Assembly (NCBI GenBank): GCA_008694505.1
Contig: VZDJ01000101.1
Coordinates: 1,751,957-1,815,956, forward strand
DNA: 64,000 bases
Direction: 5' to 3'
DNA from: Cyanoderma ruficeps
Taxonomy: Eukaryota > Chordata > Aves > Passeriformes > Timaliidae
Position numbers and translations under genes: made by a program. Shown here in pieces: positions 52,701 through 64,000 of this stretch (position 1 is its first letter; each line of letters starts with the position of its first letter). The notes under the pieces are model-generated. The model did not search any database. It was not told where the DNA came from and was given only the letters and a program-made list of their open reading frames with translations.

Positions 52701-52948
52701 TCCTTTTGGGTTACTTGACTTATCTAAATATTAATCTTTTCATGTCTGATTTTACAGCATTCATATACTACCTTCCTTTCAATCTCTATAAAGACACTAA
52801 AGACTGGGAGTGGAATTCATTACTGTCTTAATACTATCTTAGGGTCCATTTATGTGAGTTTTCTACTGATTTTACCTATGTCAACAAGTAAGTAAGGATT
52901 CCAATAGACTATTTTAATTTCTGATGTCATCCACTGGAATAAATATAT
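49733..52948. other. Non-coding unique sequence
   Basis: No gene is supported. The longest frame (50424-50906, plus, 160 residues) is rich in H, Q, S and K, matches no domain I know and ends in a phenylalanine-rich run coded by a T-tract. It is most likely chance. Confidence 0.55.
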
Positions 52949-52989
52949 ATTTTTTTAATTTTATTTTATTTTATTTTACCTTTTTTTTT
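52949..52989. repeat. (TTTTA)n-type T-rich microsatellite
   Basis: A TATAT run leads into about four TTTTA units and then a T-run. Confidence 0.85.
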
Positions 52990-55434
52990 GTAGTGAGATT
53001 AACAAGGATAGTTTGTTGCAGCACAGGACTAAAGAAAAGAAGGAAGTAAAATAAACTTTCACACCTCTTTAACATACCTGATTACAGTTTAAATAAAAAT
53101 AAATTAAAAAGTAAACAATTGTTAATGTTGGCAGCATCAGCTGCCAAACCGATAGCAAGGAAATACATCAATTTTTAAGTAAAAGGAAAGTTGTCCTGTT
53201 TGACTGTCATAATCTCACCACTGCCATGTTAATGACAGATTTTCTACATTGCATTATAAAAATAATTCTATGATAGCTGTTACTCTACCAAGTGTCTGTA
53301 GTATGTATGAGAAACTGCTTCTCACATTTACACTGCAATGTTGCAGTGCAGCTTCTGAAAAAAACAGAATTATCCTACCTCCTCTGCCAATTTTATACAC
53401 AATCTCTGCACCCTCAATGGGTTCAAGCTAACTTGCATAAGTGTCATTATTTTTTCTTAATAACTACATGATATGTACTACAGTTTGCTTCTAGGAATAA
53501 GTGGCTTAGGCATGAGGCATGGCAACAGAAGTGTAAAGTAATTTTTCAGTAGCTGCTATGTGACAGAATAACTGTCTCAAAATTGATTTGTTACTTTGAA
53601 TCCCAACCCTCCAATTTGGATGCTTTAATTAGTGTTCAACTTACTCTTTCTATTTCTCCACAGCAACTGCTTCAGCCTCACTCTGGTTGGTGAAAAAAGG
53701 AAAAAAAAACCAGCCACCAGACAAATCTCTTGCAATTTCCAGACCCCCTCAATATTCAAGGAAGTGAAATTAAAGAAGACGATACCTTTATTTCAACATC
53801 CTAGTGAATGAATCCTAAAAAAATGCTGTGTTCCCACGTAGGAACTTGGAAATACTAACTGCCTCTTTCTTCCTCTCCTTGTACCTCCCCGTTTCCCTAA
53901 ACCCCTGAAAAACAGTGCTCTTCACAAGTGTCAGGGTTCTGTTGTCATTGTTCACTGTGGCCCCCCAAAATATCATTGAGCTTCTTAGGAATGTTGTGGT
54001 AATGCAGATATTTAGTTTCGTGGCATTACTGAAACCTGTAAAATAAAACAGCTGTTTTGGGTTTTGTTTCTGAAAAGGTTGCATCTTGTCTGTATTTTCA
54101 CTCCAAACTGAATCAAACCAATTATAACTAATCTTCCTATAATTAATAGGAAGAAGATGTAAAAATAAGGATAAAGGCTTCATGGCATATACCAGTACCA
54201 TGTCTGAAATAACTCCTGAAAACTTCGTCTATTTTTGCAAGACAGCCTCTAATGCAGGACCTGAACTAAAGTTCTGCGTGTGTAATAGGTAAAACCTTTT
54301 TTTATCTAAAGTAAGTAAGACTGATGTATAATTCCCTCAGAATGTTAATGCATACTGAAATACCATTGTCTCCTTGGAGTAACCATAGTCACCCATAGAC
54401 ATTTCTGAAAGTGTTATTGAAATTGTTTCTGTTATCATTGAGAAACTCGACTTTCCTCTATAGGTCACCTAGAGTTCTTTAAGGTATTCTGGTTTTCAAT
54501 GTGACTTCACTGGCAGTTGCTGGAGGACTACATACACAAAAAATACAATGGAGAAGTGGTTTTTCTTTTATGAACTTGTACTGAATAACAACAAAGAAAA
54601 AAATTCCAGGGCGATTTTAGCTTTTTTTTTTTTTCATTTTCTGTAACGCTGTTATATAATCAATTTTTTCCATGGTTCATCAACTCACACCATCTCCTCA
54701 ATTTACCTCCCCTCCACCATTTCTACAATTCTCTCTTTTTTATTATCCAGGGAAACTGAATGTGCTTATGCTCCCCTATGGCATGTCTCTTTTTTTTTTC
54801 ACTTTTTCCCCAACAGTGGTAATCTATTGCTAAATGAGATGAACTTCATTATTCCACTGTGTTAACTCAAAAAGTCTTATGCAAACTATGTGACCTGGGA
54901 CTAAAATAGTTGGAGTTTTATAATATCCAAATGTGTTTGTATGTTTTATTGCATTAATATAATAGTTACTTATATATATCTGATAATTTATGTAGGAAAT
55001 TTTCGAAGTTGCTGAGCAATGCAAAAATCTCCCAAGAACAATTTGTTAAATTGATAAAAATTTGGTCTACAAGAGAGTTGTAACATCCTTTTACATGTTT
55101 TTGTGACTTCATTAATTTGTCTTTTACTTTTTTTTAATCCTTATAACTTCTCTGACAGTTTAGTAAATAATGATGCATTTTCAGAATATGAAGAATATTA
55201 CTCTAGTAGATGCAGGATCATTATTTCTAAATGTGTTTTGGTTTACAAAAACATTACTGATGATAATGAACTTCTGTTCTAAATATTGTGTTTTTATACT
55301 GTATCTGAAATACACTGCAAAACCTAATTAGTAGAGGGGCTGTCATTAGAACATGTGTTAAAAGAAATTAGTATCTTTTTGACTCTAGAAACAGTCTGAA
55401 TAGTTGTAAAATAGGGAAATGGGCAAATCGGTAT
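52990..55434. other. Non-coding unique sequence
   Basis: No gene is supported. The longest frame (53815-54201, minus, 128 residues) has no domain. A 9-pair hairpin with a five-base loop is at 54132-54154. Confidence 0.55.
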
Positions 55435-55845
55435 TGATGCCTTAAGTTTTAGCTTTCAAGTTTTTCAGATTCGGTGCTGCCTAGGTGTAGTTCTGAGCCT
55501 CACATTAAGTGTTAGTAAGCCAAGGACAACTGTTACAAGTTTTCAGGCCCAAAAGCATAAACAACTGTGGATTGAAGAAAGAAAATGAGAAGGATAGGAC
55601 TTCATAATCTGTAGCTGTAATTGGACAATTAAACTCAAGATGCAAATGGACCAAAAGTTATAAAAGTGTGAGGCTTCTTGACCAGTTGTCCATTTTGTGA
55701 CCATTTTGGGTCCACCTTGCGTGTAGCGCAAGCCAGGCTCTTCTACTGCCCATGGTGTATCTTTTTAAGGTCTTTAAGTAAATATCTACTTTATTCTGTT
55801 AGCTCTGTCTAGTCTCTGTTCCAGGTTCAGCCTCTCAAGGCATGA
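55435..55845 (+). mobile_element. Solo LTR of an endogenous retrovirus, ERVL-like
   Basis: This is a block of about 410 bases whose ends are inverted repeats: TGATGCCTTAAG at the left and CTCAAGGCATGA at the right (original end probably ...GGCATCA). A TATA box (TATAAAAG, 55659-55666) is followed by 'CCTTGCGTGTAGCGCAAGCC', 'CCATGGTGTATCTTTTTAAG', 'AGTAAATATCTACTTTATTC' and 'CTGTCTAGTCTCTGTTCCAG', an R/U5-like order I know from avian LTRs. The small palindrome GCGTGTAGCGC lies in the leader part just past the TATA box. No internal viral genes are next to it, so it is a solo LTR. The bases at the two flanks do not form a clear target duplication. The ERVL-like assignment is from memory of the end sequence and is tentative. 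Confidence 0.8.
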
Positions 55846-57983
55846 GTGCTCTTACAAGTCACATTCAAAAAACCTATCCCAAGAAATCTTGCAGCTGAGA
55901 AACACACGTAAATAACATGCACTACCTGCAAGTGGGAGAAGAAGGTCCAACCCCAGGTACCACTGTTGGGGCAGGTGGGTGCTGTTCTGACCTAGAAATG
56001 TCAGCTCCTGATGGAACCCCATTCTGTTGGGCCAGAGATTTGTGTTCCTGGGGAGTCCTCAAGCTTGCATGCTATACAACACTACTATGAGAGTTTAACT
56101 TCATCTGTTTGTGAGCTGTATATAGCTAGAATTGAGGGCTGCACTTCAAGTTATAATAGTTGCGTCTAGAAAGATTCAATTTATAACTAAGAACTCTAAA
56201 CTAGAGAGAACACCAAGGAAACACTGATATTCGCAAGTCAGATAAGAAAACTGATTTTTTTTTTAATTGTCTTTTTTATTGCAGTTCTCTCTGTAAAAAG
56301 ATTAAAGCCTTCTTGAACATGAATTGTCATGTTACTACATGAATTACCTGTAATACTTTGGCTGAACATAGGCTATTGTTAGTAAATATTCAAGATTTGA
56401 CTTATTTTGAACAGATATAGGTAATATATTTACTGGATTAATACAATTGCCAACCAGGTTTTTAGGACCAATAGAGCTTCATCACTGACTTTCTCTGAAT
56501 ATTTTCATAAGATTTCTGTTGCTACAAATTTGGTCCTCACCTTGAAAATGAACACAAAGCAAATCAGTCTGTTAAGTTTAAATTACATTCTTGCCAAGTA
56601 TTGATCTTCTATCTGAATTAGACACCTGCTTTTCTTGGATAATAATGTCGAATTCAGATACATTGATAGTAGGAGTAGATTATGATTAATTTTTCAAGTG
56701 CGAGAAATGAAACAAGTCACGTTTGAGGCAAAAAAAGCAGCTCTTTTATGTCCGAAGATGTGAGGTTTCCTTCAAATTTTTTAATTTGTTTTGTGCTAGA
56801 ATATCCAGGATGGATGATAGAGCATAGAAATTTATAATGCCTGAGTGCTGTTTCAAAAAATTTATCACCTAAACTTATTTCATGTGTTTACATTGCTATT
56901 TTCCAGATAAAGAACAGCAATACAGATGAGACACAACTATTTAAAGGTCAAAAAGACAAGAATAAAAACTTTCCTTTGCATTCTTTCAAATGTTATAGCT
57001 TTCCTTTCAAATATGTCTTCCATCCCTCTCTTTAGCAGTTTTTTTTTAATTTTTAACAACATTAGGTTTCTCAGCAGTGTCAGAGACACAAAGAAATGAT
57101 GAGAATTTGGGATCTCATTCATGTACACAATATTCTGAAAGTGCACAAATTTTCCTGTGAAACACAGAATGCCCAGAGCTGCTGGGCAAAGCAAATACAA
57201 ACATGGATTGTCACCTGCTGAGAATAAACCTACCTTCTTTCCTGTCTTTCTTTTCCTCATTGCACAGTTTGAAAATGGCTACCAGACTCATGCAATTTTC
57301 TTTCTATTGGATAGCTTGTGATGTTATCTGTGTTCCAGGTGGACAGTCTGGCACACTGGTAATAGAAATTGTTACTGGCATCAATTAATACATAATGACT
57401 GAAGTTCTATTCAGTGTCTTTATTCCATTAAGTAAAAAGGTGCCACTCTTTCTCTGTAGATTTCAGAGCTTTCCAGTTGCCCCAAAGCTTGCATGAATAT
57501 AAACATGTACTCCTCTATCCCTTAAGAGAATAGGTCTAGAGATTTTATTTTCTTTTTAATATTTGAACTAATGAAGAGAACATTAATAAATCAAAATTTC
57601 ACATTCTGTGCCCCAGACTAATATTACACTGACATCCACTTAGAATTGGCTACATGCAGAAGCTAACAAATAAAGCTGTGAGGAAACAAGTGTTTGACTA
57701 GTTTAGCTTCTTCTGTGTTCAAAATTACTTTCAAAAGAACAGAAGATATGCTGCAAATGCACCAAGGCTAATAAACCTCCCAAACAGGGATTACATTTGC
57801 TCTTCATTCCATGAAAGGGTGGATAATATGCTCAGTTTCTTTACAAAGAGGTTTTTTTTTTTTTTAATATCCTTTGTTATATTTGTGGTTACATTTACCA
57901 GCTACCTTGTGCAGGCAAGGTTCTTACTGAATTGTTCTGTGTGCTCTATACATCTCTAAAAAAGATAGAGTGTTACTTTCTGT
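55846..57983. other. Non-coding unique sequence
   Basis: No gene is supported. The longest frame (56937-57260, minus, 107 residues) is lysine-rich and domain-free. A poly-T run is at about 57852-57866. Confidence 0.55.
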
Positions 57984-58104
57984 CTTTTTGTTTGGTTTGT
58001 TTGTTTGGCTGGCTGGTTTGGGGTTTTTTTTGGGTTTGGGGTTTTTTGTTTTTGTTTTGTTTTGCTTGGTGATGGGGTGGTTTTTTTTTGGTTTTGGGTT
58101 TTTC
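57984..58104. repeat. G/T-rich low-complexity tract with repeated G-runs
   Basis: About 120 bases are nearly all G and T on the plus strand. Runs of three or more G occur at 58020-58023, 58032-58034, 58038-58041, 58074-58077 and 58096-58098. The first three are close together; the fourth is over 30 bases away, so only a long-loop or two-layer quadruplex is plausible. The strand asymmetry is extreme, and the tract may be an old expanded GGTTT/GTTTT repeat. Confidence 0.85.
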
Positions 58105-60500
58105 TGTTAGTTTAAGTCTAAATGTGTGATCTCTGGGGTTCTTCTGCATTCAATCCTTGATCCTTCTGTTCCAAAGTCTAGCTATATATTAGAAAGGAAA
58201 GTGTTCACACACCATGCTTATTAATTCCCCTTGCCTTCTCCACCTCTCAAACACAGGCTTCTTGGGAACTCAGACCCAAGGCCACTTGAAATATTTGCTT
58301 AAGATCAACTTGTTTGATTAGACTTTTACTTGATTACTTTCACATATTTGACTAACGCTTTATGAAGCACTTGATGGCCTATATATAGACTTTTAGGATG
58401 GGTAGCATTCATGTGCAAAGATCCCCTGTGACACAGACAGAAAGGGCTTCTCGAAGTGAACAAAGCTAATTTTGCACAACTTCCAGGCAATCCATATTCT
58501 TTCTCCCCCCACTCTAAACAAATATAATTGGTTCCCATCCCCTAGGTAGAAGTGGTTCTGGCAAAACTCTGGAGAGGTGCAGACCACAGTATGGGGTTTA
58601 AAATTCATTACTTACAGAAGTTGAAATCTTTTCCAGGCATACATTCATGGAGGCAAAGAAGTATTTATTGCTGTACTGGTCACCACTGAAAATTAATTAT
58701 ATTTATCAAATCCATAGGCAGCAAGTGTTTTGTATTTCAGGTAATTATTGCTAAATGCAAAAAAATCAGCTGATATTGAAGATACTATAACACAGAATAT
58801 AAATAATCTGTTTTCCATCTTCAACTATCAGCTAAGAATGTTACACTCTTAAAACAGGTAACAGAGGTATAGGATAGGTGTATATCTGTATTTTATTTTC
58901 CATATTGCTGATGGATTACTGCTGAATGTCATTATCCTTCTATTTCACTCAGAAATCTGCATTAGGAAAGCTAATGCAGTATTGTTAAATTATTTTAGGC
59001 TGCATTGAAAATTATCATTCAACATTTAACAGAACATAATATTCTGAAACTCTTGGTGTAACATGTAAGGCATTCTCTATGTTTTGAAATAGTGATGAAA
59101 AATTGACTTAGTTCCCAAGAAGTTTTGTTCTATGAGTAAACTTGATTTTTTTCTTAATGAGAACTGATTGATGCAAAAAAGTTGTGGAAGAATTTGCAAT
59201 TATTTTGGCAAATTTTGGTGTTTTGAACCATGTTTGTCATTAACCAGCATGACCACAGTTGGGAAAAGACTTATGTATTATTGAAAAGGCAGTTATTCCT
59301 GAACAGCTGTACTTCTTGAACAACTGAACCAATTACAGTTATTTATCAATGTTATTTTTTTCCCTAAGTGTGCATCTAAGTATTTATTGGAAAGTACAAA
59401 ATTTGGTAGCATAGGGTAACACATTTTTTCTTGTGAGCTTTGGGCAGCGTCTTTTGTTTAATTTTTTCCCTTTGAACTGGGAAAGCAATGAGTGAATTAT
59501 GTAACTTATAAAAAAAGCTAATAAACCTTTTATACTACACCAGTGTGTATTCTGCTTAAGCACCATACTGAACAGAAGTGTATTTTAGAAATGGCTTGGG
59601 ATTTCACCATAACTGCTTTTTATATCCCTCTGGCTGTGTTCATTTCTCTAAGAAACACTTATATAGAATAGTAGAAGAAAAATAATACATTAGAAAGAAA
59701 AAAATCTGAAAATTACCAACATTATTTTTCTATTGCAGCCCCTTCTCTCAAAAAAAAAAATTGTCACAACTTTTTAGGTGGTATTTATGGATAGTTAAAA
59801 AAATGTTATTTCCTAAAAAAAATAGGCTTTGATGTTCTTTCAGTTTCATGTGGAGGACTGCAATCCTGAACTTTACTGGGCCACTGCTTCTGGAGCAAAT
59901 ACACCCAGCTTACATAACAGCCTACTGTAAATCTGGAAAGACAATTTTACTTTGAAGAAACAAGTATTTCTTTGGAGTACTTTTTGTCACTTTGTTTGGC
60001 TTTTTTTCCACTCCTCTCCCAGTGAAACAATATTCTGGAAATGATCTGGTGCTTGGAATGACAACAGAAATTTAGGATAATGTGTGTAATGCATGAATAT
60101 GGTCAACTTTACTGCAGTAAACATCACTAAGTTTGCTGTAAGCAATTATCACAATGTTCATTTTTGGGACATTTTTAATTGACAACTTTATAATAGATGT
60201 TATTTCAGAAGAGAGGTATTTCAGCATGGGAAAAGCCTGACAGGAGACCACAATGTGACATGTGCAAGGGAGGATTTCAAATCAACAATAAAATTCCATT
60301 CTACAGGAATCACCCCACAGGAGGAGTTGTTTGTTTGACTTTTTTAATAAGTCTAGATGCACTGAAATTGAAAAGGGAAAGGAAGGAAAGAAAAAAGTCT
60401 GCAGACAGAGAGGATATGAAGTTAGGATTTTAAGCATTTGATAATATAAATTTGCAGAAGTGGGGCTGGAGAATCCAGTAACTGATCATCTATCTAGGTT
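58105..60500. other. Non-coding unique sequence
   Basis: No gene is supported. Frames are at most 78 residues. Two overlapping minus-strand frames at 58326-58608 share no motif with known proteins. Confidence 0.55.
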
Positions 60501-60545
60501 TCACAGCAGTATAATTCACAGCAGTATAATTCACAGCAGTATAAT
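60501..60545. repeat. Perfect tandem repeat, 15-base unit x3
   Basis: Three identical copies of TCACAGCAGTATAAT follow one another, then the sequence runs into AATAATAAA. Perfect identity between copies points to recent expansion, and the locus is likely to vary in copy number. Confidence 0.95.
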
Positions 60546-62793
60546 AATAAATTACAAGATGTGCAGCGAGGAAAAAGTTGATGCAGAGCTTTCAAAACGT
60601 TTCTGTGAGCTCAGCAACAGTCAGTGTACTCAAAGGTAATAGAATTTTAAATGGAAAGTAAATACCAATATACTTGCTTAGCACGAAAGAGAGTGACAGC
60701 ACAACCTCTAAGTTATTCATGTCTATAAAAATAAGGCCAAAGATTAAAGAGAAGTAGTGTTTTCTCAGATATACTCAAGCATACTTAAAATCTGTTCTGT
60801 GTTTGAAGCAGAACATGGAGAAATATCTTCTTTAGAGGAAGGTGATAAACAAATACAGAATGTTTACATCACAATAATACAGTGCAAGCTGAAAAGATGA
60901 TGTTCAGCTTTCTATGGAGGGAGAAAGAAGACCCTTGAATAATTCTCTTCAGGTAGGAGAAGAAGTTAAAGATATCAAAAGTGTGTTCTGCACACTTCAT
61001 TCCTCTCAGTATTTAAAACTGAACCCTAACAACAAGCAGTAGAATTTGGATACAGGGTTAAAATAATATAAAAACCATAGTTCTTTACTGAGTAGAATGG
61101 AGTATCTATAAAATGTTTTCAATTTTCTCTTAACAAAAGTTAGGCCCCTAGAAAAAGATGAAAAGTTACAAAGAAACTGTAAAATGCATGAAGATTCTAA
61201 ATGCATATAGGTAATGTTAGACAGACTGCCCTAATCTGTTTCTGTATTGAAATATACTGAATAATTTCTTCTTCTCATTACTTCCATTACAAAGGACTAT
61301 ATACAAATTGGTAATTCAAGTAATTAAAGTAATTCAATGTTTGTAAATATCTGCATATCTCAGCACCCTGATCATACATCAGGCTCATGCCTATCTATGA
61401 ATCAGTTGCATTCACCCCTTTTAAGCTTTTGCTGTGAAGGAAAGAGGGAAGTTTAAACATTTGCAGTGCAAGGAAGGTTCAGTGTGTTCTGTCCATGTCT
61501 CTGACTTTCACAAGTGGAAAACTGAGGTCCTGGATCTCACAATGAGATATACATGTATGCATGAATACACGCACTGCTTCTTCCAGGAGCTGCCAAGGTG
61601 AGGTCAACATTGTCTGAGGTTGTCCTTACCAGAAGCAGCCATGATAAAAATATTAGGAAATAGATATGTGAACACGTTCCCCCAGTGCATAGGAATCCTT
61701 AGGTTTTGTATCAGCAATCTTGGTGAGTGAATTCTTGGTTTCACATGCTCCAGTTATCCTTACTGAAAAACTTAAATGAACTGGAGGCAAAAGTGAGGGG
61801 GAAATGCACCTAATTCTTACAGAGTCCACAAGATAGCATGATTCATCTCTTCTTCCACCCTCCCCTTGTCCACTATCCCAGCACAAGTCAGCCAGCTGCC
61901 AATCTCTGTGCACACATCAATCTGTTCAGTCCTTTGTGAATCAGCTCAACTCCACTGCAGCACAATGGAGTGCAACACAGTTGTCAGCTGCTGTACAACA
62001 GCAACACTGTTTTGTATTTGGGGTACTAAGTCTGCTAGCTTCATGTTTGACAAGCAGCTTAAGATTGCACATGAAGGGTAAATATCTTGCAGAAAATCTA
62101 TATTTAAAATAGGTAAAAATATTTATACCACTGTCAGTTTTGGTATTGTTAATATTATAAGTTCTTCTAATTGATCTCTATAAATCTCTTAACAAATTTT
62201 TAAATAGCATAAAGATGACTTTAAGTGTTTAGATAACAGTAGGTTTAGCAGCAAAGGAAATGCTTGCTTGTATTTTTTGGTTTTTTTATTAAACAGTAGA
62301 TTACTGCATTTTCCTACAATGAGATAACCGCATAACAATCTTCCTTAAAAACAAAGAAACAAGTAAATTATTTTATCAGTCTTTGCACTTTCATTCCCTC
62401 AGTTCACTCTCCCTTTGCTGCATGCTGCACTCATAGACAAGGGCTTCATTCAAGGGCATGATGGTGCACTACTCAGCAATACTTATTCCATTATTTGTTC
62501 ACTAAGTGCTAAATGCAAAAAGAAGTGTGAAGGATTATAGCTTTCAACCTTTAGCAGTTTCCCCTATGCTATTTTATCTCAATTTTTTGTTATTATTTTC
62601 AACATTTTCAGTGCAAACCAATTTTTTTCACGTTAAATTACTTGGACAGGATTTTTTCAAGGTATAAAATTGCAAATCTCTCTCCTGTCTGCCTGTTCTA
62701 TTTACTGAAGACCCTGGTGCACCTCTTAAGGACTGTTCTCCTAATGTCTCTCTTCCTCATGTCAGCCCCAGGGACCAGGAGCCCCTGCCTCAC
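60546..62793. other. Non-coding unique sequence
   Basis: No gene is supported. Frames are at most 86 residues. The apparent 209-residue plus-strand frame starting at 62642 runs antisense into the CR1 copy and is not a gene. Confidence 0.6.
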
Positions 62794-63370
62794 ACAGAAT
62801 CACATAATCACTAGCGTGGAAGAGACCCCCAAGATCATTGAGTCCAACCCATTCCCTAACACCTCAACTAAACCATGGCACCAAGTGCCACATCCAGTCT
62901 TTTTACTAAACATATCCAGGGATGGTGACTCAACCACCTCCCTGGGCAGACCATTCCAGCACTTTATTATTCGTTCTGTGAAAAACTTATTCCTTATATC
63001 CAACCTATATTTCCCTTGGTGCAGCTTAGGGACTGTGTCCTCTCATTCTGTCAGTTGCTGTCTGGAGAAAGAGACCAACCCCCACCTGGCCACAACCACC
63101 TTTCAGGAGGTTGTAGAGAGTGATAAGGTCACCCCTGAGTCTCCTTTTCTCCAGGCTAAACAACGCCAGCTCCCTCAGCTGTTCCTCACAGGGTCTGTGT
63201 TCCAAGCCCCTCACCAGCCTCGTTGCCTTCTCCAGACACGCTTAAACGTCTCAACATCCTTCCTAAACTGAGGGGTCCAGAACTGGACACAGCACTCAAG
63301 GTGTGCCCTCACCAGTGTTGAGTACAGGGGAAGAATGACCTCCCTGCTCCTGCTCGCCACACCATTCCTG
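62794..63370 (-). mobile_element. 5'-truncated CR1 LINE copy
   Basis: On the minus strand this reads as the 3' part of CR1 ORF2 and its tail. In order it shows '[18 protein letters not shown]' (about 63290-63345), '[20 protein letters not shown]' (about 63135-63195), '[10 protein letters not shown]', '[20 protein letters not shown]' (about 62935-62995), and a 3' end 'ATTATGTGATTCTGT' (62795-62809). The blocks lie in different phases, so frameshifts have broken the frame. The catalytic core is missing through 5' truncation near 63370, where CR1-like sequence stops. The same final ORF2 segment is kept in the plus-strand copy at 40402-40937, here with about 60 more residues upstream. It is inactive. 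Confidence 0.95.
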
Positions 63371-63614
63371 GTACCGGCCCAGTGCCACTGCAGCAGGGTC
63401 AGTGCCCAGGGAGGTGTGGTACATCTGGGGCTGGCACTGCCTGGTGCCTCCTGGCTGCCCTGCTTCTGGCTGAGGCAGTGGGACCATCCATCTGGGAAAC
63501 TTTGCTCTGGAGGGTCCCACTGCTCCTGCCCCAGGGGACCCCCTGGCTCCACTGTGCCCTGAGACCTGCTGCTTTCTCTCTTGGGTTCTCCCCTTCTNTT
63601 TTTTTTTTTTTTTC
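63371..63614. other. Unexplained GC-rich block ending in a T-run
   Basis: Directly beyond the 5' break of the CR1 copy lies about 225 bases of clearly GC-rich sequence, followed by a T-run with an N at 63598. I do not recognise it. It does not match the CR1 ORF2 segment that should lie upstream (the part before '[12 protein letters not shown]'). It could be a CR1 subfamily variant, a piece of another element the CR1 landed in, or a retroelement fused by template switching. No protein domain is seen in any frame. Confidence 0.5.
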
Positions 63615-64000
63615 CTACCTTATTAAAACAGATAATACCACAACTCTGAGCAGGACAAGGAAATTAGTTTTCCCCATGGTGAAAAAGCTCTGTGCTCACC
63701 TCTGCCTTGCACGGCATCTATCAGGCAGTCAATTAAAAAATAGCAATGCCAATATATATGACCTAGGGATCTTTCCTAAAAGATCACAGTAGTTCCCTGC
63801 AAATTACAGGGAATTTGTAACGGGCTTTCCCATAACCCCTTGAATTTAATGGCAGCTTTGCAACAAGCAATGAAACAGCCTTTTATTTATCTATACATTC
63901 AGTCTACACTAAACTGTGATTCTCCAAACAACCATAAATAGATTTGGATTGTACTCCTTGTTAGATGAGAAAATCTGTGCCTATTTCAAGAAATTTAGTC
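63615..64000. other. Non-coding unique sequence
   Basis: Nothing is recognised. The sequence returns to an AT-rich composition without an open frame of note. Confidence 0.55.

Noticed and set aside
61630..61642. A minus-strand ATG followed 13 bases later by a GTAAGG splice donor, looking like a tiny first coding exon (M-A-A-S)
   Set aside because: Upstream sequence is AT-rich with no promoter or CpG island and no partner exon is visible. Chance donor matches are frequent.
62642..63271. A 209-residue plus-strand open frame
   Set aside because: From about 62794 it runs antisense through the CR1 copy. The first 50 residues show no domain. It is an artefact of the retroelement's reverse strand.
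1..64000. CRISPR arrays, operons, phage, plasmid or bacterial defence systems
   Set aside because: No spaced direct repeats, no dense coding, no ribosome-binding patterns. All recognisable repeats are vertebrate, avian in type.

Overview
The window looks like non-coding nuclear DNA from a bird, probably a passerine or another neoavian. The evidence is the repeats. There are three pieces of CR1 LINE, each ending in the ATTCTATG-like 3' terminus typical of avian CR1. There are also three solo endogenous-retrovirus LTRs of types I recognise from bird genomes. No mammalian L1 or Alu is visible. The DNA is AT-rich, CpG-poor and rich in homopolymer tracts. Three single N bases sit in or at homopolymers, as expected of a eukaryotic draft assembly.

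I found no protein-coding gene, no exon I can defend, no tRNA, rRNA or snRNA gene, no CRISPR array and nothing organised like an operon. The longest open frames (about 160 residues, and 209 residues when one runs antisense through a CR1 copy) are random in composition, match no domain I know, and are what 64 kb of AT-rich DNA gives by chance. The window is best read as a gene desert or part of a very long intron.

Layout from left to right: an eroded CR1 3' end (366-445); unique sequence with short simple repeats to about 8.4 kb; an ancient palindromic MITE-like repeat (8478-8590); a cluster of homeodomain/POU-type motifs (9694-9755); a solo LTR (9884-10493); 7.5 kb of unique sequence; a second LTR with an internal deletion (17993-18389); a long unique stretch with small tandem repeats; a CR1 copy in plus orientation (40402-40937); a long pyrimidine tract (46201-46428); a probable ancient L3/CR1-like LINE scrap (47685-47815); a third solo LTR (55435-55845); a G/T-rich tract (57984-58104); and a CR1 copy in minus orientation (62794-63370) abutting an unexplained GC-rich block that ends in a T-run (63371-63614).

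No genes here work together. What can be read is a record of insertions: ancient amniote repeats, then CR1 and ERV LTRs. The three LTRs keep TATA-type boxes and could act as promoters. I see no convincing sign of a new biological system; the best leads are the unexplained GC-rich block, the palindromic ancient repeat, and the LTR beside the homeodomain-motif cluster.
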